The notes below the pieces were generated by a model. It had not been told where the DNA came from. It did not search any database and saw only the letters and a program-made list of their open reading frames with translations. Source: an uncultured Mollicutes bacterium (lineage in GTDB: Bacteria > Bacillota_I > Bacilli_A > Acholeplasmatales > Anaeroplasmataceae). From it: a stretch of DNA of 48,966 bases. The stretch is taken from positions 1-48,966 of the forward strand of contig UQFG01000012.1 of the NCBI GenBank assembly GCA_900540175.1, read 5' to 3'. Position numbers and translations under genes: made by a program. Numbering within the stretch: the stretch's first letter is position 1; each line of letters opens with the position of its first letter. This document shows positions 7,332 to 15,992 of the stretch, piece after piece.

Positions 7332-7896
7332 ATTGGGGCATGCTTAACTCGGGTTGTACGGTTTTCTTTCTGACATAAAAAAACAGATAAAGGGCGCAAA
7401 AGACATCGATAACAAAAAGGAATTCCAAAATACCGAAACGGATCGTCTGCCGAATGGTCAACTGATGGGAACGCATGGTTTTGTAAAGGGAAACGGCGGC
7501 AATGCTTCCGCTCATGCCAATGCACCATAAATCATAGAGGATAAAAACGAAGACAACCATGGTTCCCCAAACGGAAATAAGAAAGATCAAACTTAAGATA
7601 AAAATAATCAGATAAGCGGGGATATGACAAAGTTTAATAATGAGATTCAAGGTCAGTAAAGATTTTCCACTGCGATTTGAAAAAAACAGTTTGAGGCATA
7701 AAAGAACGGTAAGAAAACTACATAGGATGGCTATAATTGCCAATGCAGCCAACAAAAGATAGCCGTTGTTATGAAAAACCGTGTCCATCAAAAAACCGCT
7801 GTAAAGACAGTAAAGTGCGAGAAAGAGTGTGTAAGGAAACACAATAACGGCGAAGATAAGAAAGAGATTGGTAAGCGAAAACTTTTTCTTTTTCAT
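7330..7896 (-). CDS. Four-helix integral membrane protein, function unknown
   Basis: This 188-residue protein has a basic start (MKKKKFSLTNLF) and about four hydrophobic segments at about residues 9-30, 43-70, 85-108 and 112-135; a further hydrophobic stretch lies at about 155-175. I recognise no catalytic motif. The start ATG (7894-7896) follows GAGGAT on the minus strand and a good promoter lies further upstream, so it is a real, singly transcribed gene. Its 3' end reaches the shared terminator. Confidence 0.7.
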   Translation of the reverse strand: MKKKKFSLTNLFLIFAVIVFPYTLFLALYCLYSGFLMDTVFHNNGYLLLAALAIIAILCSFLTVLLCLKLFFSNRSGKSLLTLNLIIKLCHIPAYLIIFILSLIFLISVWGTMVVFVFILYDLWCIGMSGSIAAVSLYKTMRSHQLTIRQTIRFGILEFLFVIDVFCALYLFFYVRKKTVQPELSMPQ

Positions 7897-7927
7897 TTTT
7901 ATATCCTCGATTGTTTTTATTGATTAA

Positions 7928-7956
7928 ATTCTATCACTTTAAAAAGAAAGTGTCAA
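7928..7956 (-). promoter_or_regulatory. Promoter of the minus-strand membrane protein gene
   Basis: Read on the minus strand, TTGACA (7956-7951) and TAGAAT (7933-7928) are exactly 17 bp apart, about 32 bp before the start codon. Confidence 0.8.
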
Positions 7957-8037
7957 ATTAAACAAATTTTATTTAAATGGACTCTTTTTAAGGGAATTCT
8001 TCCAAACGCTTTACTTTTCAAAGCGACTGAAAAATGG

Positions 8038-8043
8038 TATAAT
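8038..8043 (+). promoter_or_regulatory. -10 box of the ABC-F gene
   Basis: A perfect TATAAT lies 25 bp before the start codon. The -35 is weak (TTTTCA at 8015-8020, spacing 17). Confidence 0.55.
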
Positions 8044-8067
8044 GACAACCTAAAGGAGATGAAGAAG

Positions 8068-9798
8068 ATGGTGATTACTTTTGAAAAAGTATCGTTTCGC
8101 TATATCGAAAAAAAACTATTGAACGAAGCGTCTTTTTCGTTTACGGATCAAGATAAAATCGGTGTTGTCGGAAAAAACGGTTGTGGAAAATCGACGTTAT
8201 TGAAACTGATTTGGGAAGAAGAAAAACCGATATCCGGTAAAATCATAAAAAGCGGCGGCATTCGGTTCGGTATTTTACCGCAACAACCTGTTTTTTCAAA
8301 AGGACGAACGATTTTAGAAGAAGTCATGCGTCATTCTACTTCCCAAAACCCGATTCTTCCGTATGAAGCCAAATCCATTCTTACCAAATTAGGACTGACG
8401 GATTTATCGGTTTTGACCGATGTATTAAGCGGCGGAGAAGCCAAACGCTTGGCTTTGGCGATCGTTTTGGTCACTCCCTGCGATTTTTTACTGTTGGATG
8501 AGCCGACCAACCATTTGGATAACGGCATGATCGAATGGCTTGAGAAATATTTACAAAAATGGAAAAAGGGACTGCTGATGGTAACGCACGATCGGTATTT
8601 TTTACAGCGCGTTTGTCATAAAATCATGGAACTGGAAAACGGAAAGACGTATCTTTATGAAATGGGATTCGACGCTTTTTTGGAAGAAAAAGCCAGACGA
8701 TTGGAAAATACGGAAAAAGCGAATAAAAAATTAAAACAGATTCTTTTAGCGGAAAAAGAATGGATCAACCGCGGTGTGGAAGCCAGAAGAACCAAATCCA
8801 AAAAACGGTTGGAACGCTTTGAACAACTCTCGAAAATCGAATTTAAAGAAGAAAAACAGATGGCCTTTTCTTCTTTGACAACTTATCTTGGGAAAAAACT
8901 GATTGAAATCAAAAACGGTCAAAAGCGCTACGGAAATAAAATTTTGTTTCGGGATTTTTCTTTTTCTTTGCAGCGAAGCGACATCATCGGCGTTGTCGGC
9001 GCCAACGGAGCAGGCAAATCGACGTTTTTTAAGATTTTGATGCAGCAAGAACCGCTGGATAGCGGAGAATTGATTTTAGGAGAAACGCTGAAAATCGGTT
9101 ATTTTTCCCAACATCTTGACTTGATCGATCCGGAAATCCGCGTGATGGACTATATTGACGATCAATGGGTGGAAACATTGGAAGGGAGCATATCGGCTTC
9201 TGAATTATTGGAACGCTTTTTGTTTGATAAAACGCTGCAATATTCGAAAGTGAAAATGCTATCCGGCGGCGAAAAGCGTCGCCTGCAGTTGGTCAAGGTA
9301 CTGATCGGACAACCGAATGTGTTGATTTTAGATGAACCGACCAATGATTTGGATATTTATACGATGGAGATTTTGGAAGATTTTTTATTGAATTTCAAGG
9401 GTCCGATTTTACTTGTCAGCCACGATCGGTACTTTTTGGATAAAGTCTGCAATCAGTTGCTGGTTTTCGAAAACGCTACGATAGCGATGCACAGCGAAAG
9501 TTTCAGTGAATTTCTGATGAAGGAAAAAACGGAATTTTTCAAAAAAGAAACAAAAAAGCCGGTTGTAAAAAATAAGATGCCGGCATCGTTGCGGAATGAA
9601 TACCAACAGATTCAGCAGCAAATCACGCACTTAGAAGAGGAAATCAACGATCTACAAGAACAAATCGCTTCTCAAACGACGGATTTTCATAAGATTATGG
9701 AACTTCAAAGTGCGCTTGATGAGAAACAAAAGACCAACGATCGTCTGATCGAACGGTATGTTGAGTTGGAAGAAATCAAAAATCAGTATCCCTCGTAA
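8068..9798 (+). CDS. ABC-F family ATPase
   Basis: This 576-residue protein has two ABC cassettes in one chain and no membrane segments, the hallmark of ABC-F proteins, which act on the ribosome in translation quality control or antibiotic protection. Cassette 1 has GKNGCGKST (about 36-44), LSGGEAKR and LLLDEPTNHLD; cassette 2 has GANGAGKST (about 311-319), LSGGEKRR and LILDEPTNDLD. Between them lies the charged linker expected of ABC-F proteins (LEKANKKLK to KKRLERFEQL). A coiled coil ends the protein, as in YdiF/Uup types. ATG 8068 is preferred over 8059 because AAAGGAG (8052-8058) abuts the earlier ATG. A house-keeping role is as likely as resistance. Confidence 0.9.
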   Translation: MVITFEKVSFRYIEKKLLNEASFSFTDQDKIGVVGKNGCGKSTLLKLIWEEEKPISGKIIKSGGIRFGILPQQPVFSKGRTILEEVMRHSTSQNPILPYEAKSILTKLGLTDLSVLTDVLSGGEAKRLALAIVLVTPCDFLLLDEPTNHLDNGMIEWLEKYLQKWKKGLLMVTHDRYFLQRVCHKIMELENGKTYLYEMGFDAFLEEKARRLENTEKANKKLKQILLAEKEWINRGVEARRTKSKKRLERFEQLSKIEFKEEKQMAFSSLTTYLGKKLIEIKNGQKRYGNKILFRDFSFSLQRSDIIGVVGANGAGKSTFFKILMQQEPLDSGELILGETLKIGYFSQHLDLIDPEIRVMDYIDDQWVETLEGSISASELLERFLFDKTLQYSKVKMLSGGEKRRLQLVKVLIGQPNVLILDEPTNDLDIYTMEILEDFLLNFKGPILLVSHDRYFLDKVCNQLLVFENATIAMHSESFSEFLMKEKTEFFKKETKKPVVKNKMPASLRNEYQQIQQQITHLEEEINDLQEQIASQTTDFHKIMELQSALDEKQKTNDRLIERYVELEEIKNQYPS

Positions 9799-9881
9799 GA
9801 CGAATTTGACTTGCCTATGGATTTTGGATGAGGATTTGGAGTATAATAAAGTAAAATTGTAAAAAGAAAGGACGATTTACG

Positions 9882-11228
9882 ATGTTTCAATCAACGTATG
9901 TTTCGGCGGTTTATGCCGATCTTAAAAACAAATATCCGTTTGAAAAAGAATTTTTACAGGCGGCCGAAGAAATTTTATTTTCTTTGGAACCGTATGTTTT
10001 AACCCATCCGGAAATCGAAAAAGAAAAAATCTTAGAACGTTTCGTGGAACCGGAACGACTGATCAGTTTTCGTGTTTGTTGGGTGGACGATCAAAATCAA
10101 GTTCAAGTCAATCGCGGTTTCCGTGTTCAGTATAATTCGGCGATTGGTCCGTATAAGGGTGGGCTTCGTTTTCATCCGAGCGTCACGCCGTCGATCATTA
10201 AATTTCTGGGTTTGGAACAGGTTTTGAAAAATTCGCTTACTTCTTTGCCGATGGGCGGCGGAAAAGGCGGCAGCGATTTTGATCCGAAAGGAAAAAGCGA
10301 CCGGGAAATCATGGCATTTTGTCAGTCTTTTATGACGGAACTTTATCGTCACATCGGTCCGGATACGGATGTTCCTGCCGGAGATATCGGTGTGGGAGCG
10401 CGGGAAATCGGCTATTTATATGGTCAGTATAAACGAATTTGCAATGAATCGGTCGGTGTTTTGACCGGAAAAGGTTTGACTTACGGCGGTTCGTTGGTTC
10501 GTAAAGAAGCGACCGGCTACGGCTTATGCTATTTTACGGAAGAAGCGTTGAAAACCTATTTGGGTAAGTCTTTTGCGGGAAGCAAGGTTGTTATTTCCGG
10601 TAGCGGAAACGTGGCGATTTACGCTTGTGAAAAAGCTCGGCAGTTGGGGGCAACCGTCGTCGCCATGTCGGATTCAAGTGGCTACATCTACGATCCAAAT
10701 GGTATTGATTTAGATTGTATCAAGCGTTTAAAAGAAGTGGAACGTAAACGTATTTTTGAATATACGTTGACGCATCCACTGTCCCGTTTCGGTAAAAATC
10801 CGAAAGAAATTTGGTCGATTCCATGCGATATCGCCTTACCGTGTGCCACCCAAAACGAACTGGATTTGGAAGCGGCCCAATGGTTGCATCAAAACGGCGT
10901 GATGGCGGTTTGCGAAGGGGCGAATATGCCGTGTACGAACGAAGCCGCGCGTTATTTCATCGACCAAAAGATCATCTACGGTCCCGGAAAAGCGGCCAAT
11001 GCCGGCGGAGTAGCCACATCGGGTCTTGAAATGGCTCAAAATTCGGCGAGAATGAGTTGGGATTTTGACGAAGTGGATCGACGGTTAAAAGCGATCATGA
11101 TCAAAATTTTTACGAATGTTTACCAAACGGCCCTTCAAAACGGAAATCCCTACGATACGATGATGGGGGCCAATATTGCGGGTTTCGAAAAAGTATGCAA
11201 AGCGATGCTGGCCCAAGGAATTTGTTAA
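9882..11228 (+). CDS. gdhA: NADP-specific glutamate dehydrogenase
   Basis: The 448-residue protein has the full length of hexameric glutamate dehydrogenases, which interconvert 2-oxoglutarate plus ammonia and glutamate. Substrate and catalytic motifs are clear: KGGLRFHPSV, PMGGGKGGSDFDPKGKSD with the catalytic lysine, DVPAGDIGVG with the catalytic aspartate. The Rossmann domain follows (VVISGSGNVAIYACEKA), then CEGANMPCTNEA. The S/D pattern after the Rossmann glycines fits the NADP-linked bacterial type. A TATAAT at 9842-9847 and AAAGAAAGGA before ATG 9882 mark its own start. It is followed after 16 bp by the FakA-like small gene, probably cotranscribed. Confidence 0.95.
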   Translation: MFQSTYVSAVYADLKNKYPFEKEFLQAAEEILFSLEPYVLTHPEIEKEKILERFVEPERLISFRVCWVDDQNQVQVNRGFRVQYNSAIGPYKGGLRFHPSVTPSIIKFLGLEQVLKNSLTSLPMGGGKGGSDFDPKGKSDREIMAFCQSFMTELYRHIGPDTDVPAGDIGVGAREIGYLYGQYKRICNESVGVLTGKGLTYGGSLVRKEATGYGLCYFTEEALKTYLGKSFAGSKVVISGSGNVAIYACEKARQLGATVVAMSDSSGYIYDPNGIDLDCIKRLKEVERKRIFEYTLTHPLSRFGKNPKEIWSIPCDIALPCATQNELDLEAAQWLHQNGVMAVCEGANMPCTNEAARYFIDQKIIYGPGKAANAGGVATSGLEMAQNSARMSWDFDEVDRRLKAIMIKIFTNVYQTALQNGNPYDTMMGANIAGFEKVCKAMLAQGIC

Positions 11229-11244
11229 AGGGAGGAAATAAGCG

Positions 11245-11496
11245 ATGTTAGAATATTGTTTTGATACGCAGTTATTGATTGCGGGAAAAAATTTAGACGA
11301 AGATGAAATCATCAAGTTCATCACCGAAACCATTCCGGGCGATTGTTTATTGGTTGTCGGAGACGATGAATTGATCAAAATCCATTTTCATACCAATACA
11401 CCTTGGAAAGTATTGGAATATGCCTCTACGTTAGGTGATATTCATGATATCGTCATCGAAAATATGCAGCGGCAGGCCAATGGTTTAAAAGGGTAA
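11245..11496 (+). CDS. Small protein resembling the FakA/YloV C-terminal domain
   Basis: This 83-residue protein matches the part of fatty-acid kinase FakA (YloV, DAK-like) that reads YCTE..., GDSLVVVGD, VKVHVHTN, and IENM. Here the equivalents are EYCFDTQLLI, GDCLLVVGDDELIKIHFHTN at about 33-52, and DIVIENMQRQ at about 71-80. The DAK-type kinase domain is absent, so it cannot be a complete FakA. GGGAGG precedes ATG 11245. It sits 16 bp after gdhA and before a terminator, so the two probably form one unit. Function unknown; it may bind a lipid- or phosphate-bearing ligand or partner protein. Confidence 0.75.
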   Translation: MLEYCFDTQLLIAGKNLDEDEIIKFITETIPGDCLLVVGDDELIKIHFHTNTPWKVLEYASTLGDIHDIVIENMQRQANGLKG

Positions 11497-11520
11497 AAAG
11501 CATAGCAATATGCTTTTTTT
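11496..11520 (+). terminator. Terminator after gdhA unit
   Basis: AAAAAGCATA, a GCAA loop, and TATGCTTTTT form a compact stem-loop ending in a T-run directly after the stop codon. The next 190 bp (11521-11716) hold no gene; a TATAAT at 11690-11695 probably serves the kinase gene. Confidence 0.85.
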
Positions 11521-11716
11521 GTTTGTAGGGAATCGATTTTCGAAAAATACGTTTTTTTCTTTGCCAACGGAGTGCAAATTTGTTAAAAATGTAGAAGGAT
11601 AGCCATTTATAACAGAAAAAAGTCTGTTTTTATAAAAAAAATGTCCGTTTTTTTGTTTAATTTTTACACAATTTTGACTGATTATGCTTTATAATAGAGA
11701 TGTTGGAGGGAAAAGT

Positions 11717-13273
11717 ATGAAAAAAATAGGAAATTTAAAGCACGCTACCAAAATATTAAAAGATAATTTGCTCAAAATAGCCTATGTGAATTTAACGAAT
11801 GATTATTTGAAAGAACTGCATTTGGCAAACAACATCGCCTCAAGCGGCGACGAACATCATTTTTCCAAATGGACACAGAAAATGATTCGAAGCAAATACG
11901 TGTTTATGGAAGATATGGATTCGTATAGTTATCATTTGGATTTAAAGCGCTTAAGGACATATTTTGAAACCAATCAGAAAATGTCGTTTCGGTATCGACA
12001 GTTGATTAACAGCCAGTACCGTTTTGTCTGCTTACAGTTGATCAAGGCGGAAAATTATCGCCCCGGTGCGGAATATTTGTATTTGTATATCAACGATATC
12101 AATGATATTCAAAGTAAAGAAAACGAGGAGTTGGTTCGACTTAGAAGAGATACGCAAGCCGCCGAAGATGCCAATCGCAGCAAGAGTGAATTTTTATCGC
12201 GGATGAGTCATGATATCAGAAATCCTTTGAATGTCATTATGGGTCTGCTTTCTTTATGTAAGACGAATATTCATCAGGAAGATAAATTGTTGGAGTACAT
12301 CGAGCGGATGAATCATTCGGCGGAATTCTTACTATCTTTGATCAACGATGCGCTAGATGTATCCAAAATCGAAAGTCGAAAACTTTATTTAAAGTATGTC
12401 AATTTTAAATTGGACGATTTTATCGAACAGATCGCCCAGAATATGGAAACGGCCAATGTCGGTCAGAAAATCATCGTTTCCTGTGATTTGATTCATCCCA
12501 ATGTCTTGGCGGATAAAGATCGAATCCAGCAGATCATCAATAATTTGCTGTCCAATTCCTGCAAATACGTTTTGGATAAATCGATTCCCATCGAAGTTCA
12601 CGTAAAAGAACATCAAATCGATCAGGATACGTCAAACTACCGTTTCGATATCATCGATCACGGAATGGGGATGAGCAAAGAGATTTTATCGAAATTGTTT
12701 GTCCCTTATGAACGCGGGGTAGACAGCCGAATCAACAAGATTCAAGGATTCGGACTGGGGATGAGTATCTGCAAAAGTTTGATCGAACTGATGAACGGAA
12801 CGATTCATGTTCAGTCCAAAGAAGAAATGGGAACGACGATGACGGTTTATTTGCCACTCAAGCATTCCAAAGAATGCATTGTGGAAAATCCTGTGCCATT
12901 AAATAAAGAACTCTTAAAAGATAAATATGTCTTGGTTGCGGAAGATTATCCGATCAACCGCATGATCTTGGAAGAATTTTTAAAATCGGCGGCGATTCGC
13001 TGTGATTTTGCCTGTGACGGAAAAGAAGCGTTGAAACAGTTTGAAGAAAATCATTACGATGCGATTTTAATGGATATCCAAATGCCGAATATGGATGGAT
13101 ACGAGGCTACCAAAAGCATCCGTCAAAAAGATCGGAAGATTCCGATTATCGCCATATCGGCGGATGCGTTTAACGAAGATGTCGTCAAAATGGTGGAATG
13201 CGGGATGAACGATCATATTTCCAAGCCGATCGAACAGAACAAATTGTTAAGTGTTTTGACGAAGTATATCTAA
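11717..13273 (+). CDS. Soluble hybrid sensor histidine kinase/response regulator
   Basis: The 518-residue protein has no membrane segment. Residues 1-150 form a sensor part that looks PAS-like in spacing but is too divergent to name. A charged helix leads to the dimerisation domain with the phospho-accepting His at about 165 (SRMSHDIRNPL). The ATPase domain carries the N box (IINNLLSNSCKYV), DHGMGMS and GFGLGMSICKSL. A receiver domain ends the chain, with acidic residues in LVAEDYPINR, the phospho-accepting Asp at about 453 (ILMDIQMPNMDG) and a KPI lysine. ATG 11717 follows TTGGAGGG. There is no output domain and no neighbouring regulator, so the downstream partner is elsewhere. Confidence 0.9.
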   Translation: MKKIGNLKHATKILKDNLLKIAYVNLTNDYLKELHLANNIASSGDEHHFSKWTQKMIRSKYVFMEDMDSYSYHLDLKRLRTYFETNQKMSFRYRQLINSQYRFVCLQLIKAENYRPGAEYLYLYINDINDIQSKENEELVRLRRDTQAAEDANRSKSEFLSRMSHDIRNPLNVIMGLLSLCKTNIHQEDKLLEYIERMNHSAEFLLSLINDALDVSKIESRKLYLKYVNFKLDDFIEQIAQNMETANVGQKIIVSCDLIHPNVLADKDRIQQIINNLLSNSCKYVLDKSIPIEVHVKEHQIDQDTSNYRFDIIDHGMGMSKEILSKLFVPYERGVDSRINKIQGFGLGMSICKSLIELMNGTIHVQSKEEMGTTMTVYLPLKHSKECIVENPVPLNKELLKDKYVLVAEDYPINRMILEEFLKSAAIRCDFACDGKEALKQFEENHYDAILMDIQMPNMDGYEATKSIRQKDRKIPIIAISADAFNEDVVKMVECGMNDHISKPIEQNKLLSVLTKYI

Positions 13274-13278
13274 ATTGA

Positions 13279-13307
13279 TTGTATTTTTCGCAAATTTGTA
13301 ATACAAT
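13279..13307 (+). promoter_or_regulatory. Probable promoter of the macro-domain gene
   Basis: TTGTAT (13279-13284) and TACAAT (13302-13307) are 17 bp apart, 21 bp before the start codon. Confidence 0.55.
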
Positions 13308-13328
13308 AACAGTAAGGCGGGTGATCTT

Positions 13329-14021
13329 ATGATCAAATATCTAAACTGCGATTGTATCAGTTCGAAATGTTCGGCCATTGTCAATCAGGTAAACCTGTCC
13401 GGGAATATGGATTTTCAATCCGGAATGGAATTTTCGATTCGTTTTCCGAAAATGTATCAAGATTATCTAAATCGTTACCGGGAAAACCGTTTGGAACTGC
13501 ATCAAAGTTATCTGTTTGAAGAAGACGGTCAAAAAATTATCAATATGGTTTGTTATGATTCGTATGCCTTTCCTACGACCATGACGACGGTGGAAAAAGC
13601 TTTGAAGTATTTCGTGAAGAATTACAAAGAATTTCACATCCATGAAGTTGCTTTCCCGCTGCTTGGATGTGATGAGGATGGGTTGAGAATGGTAAATATT
13701 TTGCCGCTCATGGAAAAATATTTAAAACCGCTGCCGATCGATTGTTATATTTGTTTTGATGTGGAAGGTCCGTCCAATCTCGAATTTCAGATGATTCAGG
13801 CCTTTCAGGACGATGATTTTAAGCATCTTAAAACGTATGCCGAGTTAGACGATATTCAAATCGCTTCGTTGGAAAATATTCGCCACCGCATAATCCGGTT
13901 TGAAGAAATCTATCATTTGGATGGAATGAATGCGGAAAGTTATCGCCGGATTTATCGTTATTTTTATACGGGAGAATACAAAAAGCATCATCCGTATCGT
14001 CAAGCGTCTTTTTTCGATTGA
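13329..14021 (+). CDS. Divergent macro-domain-like protein
   Basis: The first 150 of 230 residues follow the macro-domain plan: a strand ending in SKCSAIVNQVNLSGNMDFQ, where VNQVN corresponds to the ligand-binding asparagine loop, then IRFPKMYQDY, then VEKALKYF and HEVAFPLLGCDEDGL, which fits the conserved lGcG.GGl loop. Macro domains bind or remove ADP-ribose from proteins or nucleic acids; the pattern is closest to the DarG-like branch. The remaining 80 residues are helical and unrecognised. No DarT-type ADP-ribosyltransferase is next to it. GGCGGGTGA precedes ATG 13329. Confidence 0.6.
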   Translation: MIKYLNCDCISSKCSAIVNQVNLSGNMDFQSGMEFSIRFPKMYQDYLNRYRENRLELHQSYLFEEDGQKIINMVCYDSYAFPTTMTTVEKALKYFVKNYKEFHIHEVAFPLLGCDEDGLRMVNILPLMEKYLKPLPIDCYICFDVEGPSNLEFQMIQAFQDDDFKHLKTYAELDDIQIASLENIRHRIIRFEEIYHLDGMNAESYRRIYRYFYTGEYKKHHPYRQASFFD

Positions 14022-14035
14022 TTTTTGAATTTTGC

Positions 14036-14064
14036 TTGAATTAGGCATTAACTCATGATATAAT
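14036..14064 (+). promoter_or_regulatory. Promoter of the rimP-nusA-infB operon
   Basis: TTGAAT (14036-14041) and TATAAT (14059-14064) are 17 bp apart. No terminator separates this from the macro-domain gene, so some read-through is possible. Confidence 0.8.
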
Positions 14065-14081
14065 TATAGATAGTTTAAAGG

Positions 14082-14103
14082 AAGAGAGGCGAAAACCTCT
14101 CTT
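14082..14103 (+). promoter_or_regulatory. 5' leader hairpin before rimP
   Basis: AAGAGAGG and CCTCTCTT form a perfect 8-bp stem with a CGAAAA loop in the short rimP leader, 25 bp before the start codon. A small hairpin at this place is usual before rimP in Bacillota. It may be a weak NusA-responsive pause site or simply a stability element. Confidence 0.6.
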
Positions 14104-14128
14104 ATTTATTTGAATGGAGGGGAGTAAA

Positions 14129-14575
14129 ATGGATTTAGAAGCCGTGAAACAATTATTCAATCCTTATTTGGAGGAACACAAGTTATCTTTAGAGGAGATC
14201 GGTTTCGTCAAAGAATCGGGTTATCTCATTTTGCGACTTACGGTCGATCGACCCGGCGGAATCGATTTGGATACGCTGGCCGCTTGCAATGAATTCCTTT
14301 CTGCGGAACTTGAAAAAATCGATGGGGATATGCCGGAATATATGCTGGAAGTTTCTTCACCGGGCGCGGAAAAACCGCTGAAATCGTTAGAAGAAGTTTG
14401 CCGCCATGTTCATGATTATATTCATATCGAACTGGAAAACGCAATTTACGAAGGAACATTGGAAAAAGTTGAAAACGATTCTTTGGAAGTTCGTTACAAT
14501 GCCAAAGGACAATTCAGAAAAATCCTTATCCCTTACGATCAAATCAAGTTAATCAGACTTGCGGTTAAAATATAA
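14129..14575 (+). CDS. rimP: Ribosome maturation factor RimP
   Basis: This 148-residue protein assists maturation of the 30S subunit. Recognisable blocks are RLTVDRPGGIDLDTLAACNE at about 35-54 and EYMLEVSSPGAEKPL at about 70-84, the latter being the RimP signature. The C-terminal half has the small beta-barrel pattern (IHIELENAIYEGTLEKVE). ATG 14129 follows GGAGGGG; an upstream ATG at 14114 has no ribosome site. It opens the classical Bacillota operon, followed 21 bp later by nusA. Confidence 0.93.
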   Translation: MDLEAVKQLFNPYLEEHKLSLEEIGFVKESGYLILRLTVDRPGGIDLDTLAACNEFLSAELEKIDGDMPEYMLEVSSPGAEKPLKSLEEVCRHVHDYIHIELENAIYEGTLEKVENDSLEVRYNAKGQFRKILIPYDQIKLIRLAVKI

Positions 14576-14596
14576 ATTTGAAGGAGAAATGAGAAA

Positions 14597-15730
14597 ATGA
14601 TCAATAAAGATTTTTTCAAAATGGCGGAAGAAGATGCTAAGGAACGGGGATTTGCCGTTGAAGAAGTTTTGGCTTGTATGGAAAAAGCTTTAATCGGGGC
14701 TTTTAAAAAAGAGCACGGCAATACGTCTTGCAAAGTGGAATTCAAACCGGAAAAAAACGAAATACTGCTTTATTCGGTTCATCAGGTTGTCGAAGACGAA
14801 CCGCTTGAAACAGAAGAAAATACCGGTGAGGGTGAAGATGAAAATGCCGTAAAAAAACAGGAATGCGACTACGCGCCGATGCGGCTATCGGAAGCGAAAA
14901 AAATCAAATCCTCTTACAAAGTCGGCGATCTTGTCTTTCAACAGGAAAATTTAAGAACGTACAGTCGGACGACGATCTTAACGGCCGGAAATGTCTATAA
15001 ACAAGGTGTACGTCAATTAGAACGCGACAAAGCCTATGTTTACTTCAAAGAACTCGAAAACGAAATGATCAGTGCCGAAGTATCCAATATCGGCGATCGG
15101 TTCGTCACTTTAAAATTGGGGCATAATGTGACCAGTTTGCTGCCGGTAGCCGAACTGTTGGTCAACGATCATTTGAAAATCGGCGATTTTGTCCGGGTTT
15201 ATGTGAAGAAAGTAGAACAGACGACCAGAGAACCGAAAGTCATTGTTTCCAGAAACGAACGCAATTTGGTAACAAGATTAATGGAAAACTATATTCCGGA
15301 AATCAAAAGCGGTATTATTGAAATCAAAGGCATCGCCAGAGATCCCGGCGATCGGTGTAAAATCGCGCTTTTTTCCAACGATCCGAAAGTGGATGCGATC
15401 GGTTCGTGTGTCGGTGAAGGCGGCAGTCGGATAAGGGAAATCGTCGATGCGTTAAACGGAGAAAAAGTGGATTTGTACAAGTGGAGCGACGATCCGGAAG
15501 AATTGATTGCCAACTCGTTACAACCGGCATCGGTTACGAGGGTTTTGAACGTCGATGTTAAAAATAAGACGTCGCAGGTCGTTGTTCCGGATGACCATTT
15601 ATCACTTGCCATCGGTAAATCGGGTCAAAACGTTCGGCTTGCGGTACAATCGTGCGGTTGGAAAATCGATATCATGCCGACTTCGGAAGCCTATGAAAAA
15701 GGATTAATCAATATTTTGGGACTGGATTAA
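14597..15730 (+). CDS. nusA: Transcription termination/antitermination factor NusA
   Basis: The 377-residue product has the order expected for NusA: an N-terminal RNA-polymerase-binding domain with an acidic insertion at about 70-90, an S1 domain from about 130 (GDRFVTLKLGHNVTSLLPV), then two KH domains. KH1 is marked by VIVSRNERNLV and IKGIARDPGDRCKIAL; KH2 by DDHLSLAIGKSGQNVRLAV. It stops after KH2, as in other Gram-positive NusA proteins that lack the extra repeats of the enterobacterial form. AAGGAG lies before ATG 14597. ylxR starts one base after its stop codon. Confidence 0.96.
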   Translation: MINKDFFKMAEEDAKERGFAVEEVLACMEKALIGAFKKEHGNTSCKVEFKPEKNEILLYSVHQVVEDEPLETEENTGEGEDENAVKKQECDYAPMRLSEAKKIKSSYKVGDLVFQQENLRTYSRTTILTAGNVYKQGVRQLERDKAYVYFKELENEMISAEVSNIGDRFVTLKLGHNVTSLLPVAELLVNDHLKIGDFVRVYVKKVEQTTREPKVIVSRNERNLVTRLMENYIPEIKSGIIEIKGIARDPGDRCKIALFSNDPKVDAIGSCVGEGGSRIREIVDALNGEKVDLYKWSDDPEELIANSLQPASVTRVLNVDVKNKTSQVVVPDDHLSLAIGKSGQNVRLAVQSCGWKIDIMPTSEAYEKGLINILGLD

Positions 15731-15731
15731 C

Positions 15732-15992
15732 ATGAAAGAAAGAAAATTGATTTTAAGAACGTGTGTCGTATCCAAAGAGGTTTGCGAGAAAAAAGATTTA
15801 TTTCGTATTGTTCGAACACCGGAAAAAGAAGTGGTTGTGGACTTAAAGGGAAAGCAAAACGGTCGCGGGGCATATCTTAAAAAAGATGCCGCTGTGATTA
15901 TGCTCGCCAAGAAAAATAAAATACTGGATAAAAAACTGGAAATCGACGTTCCGGATACGATCTATGAAGAACTGCTCGGGTATTTAAAATAA
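15732..15992 (+). CDS. ylxR: YlxR/RnpM family RNA-binding protein
   Basis: An 86-residue basic protein of the YlxR family. The RxCVVSKE start (RTCVVSKEVCEKKDLFRIVR) and the NGRGAYLKK motif at about 42-50 are diagnostic. The Bacillus subtilis protein has been reported to modulate RNase P and renamed RnpM, which is established knowledge, not visible here. It begins one base after nusA and its stop codon overlaps the ylxQ start. Confidence 0.93.
   Translation: MKERKLILRTCVVSKEVCEKKDLFRIVRTPEKEVVVDLKGKQNGRGAYLKKDAAVIMLAKKNKILDKKLEIDVPDTIYEELLGYLK

Noticed and set aside
11674..11695. TTGACT and TATAAT as a promoter pair for the histidine kinase
   Set aside because: The boxes are only 10 bp apart, too close for a sigma-A promoter; only the -10 may be used.
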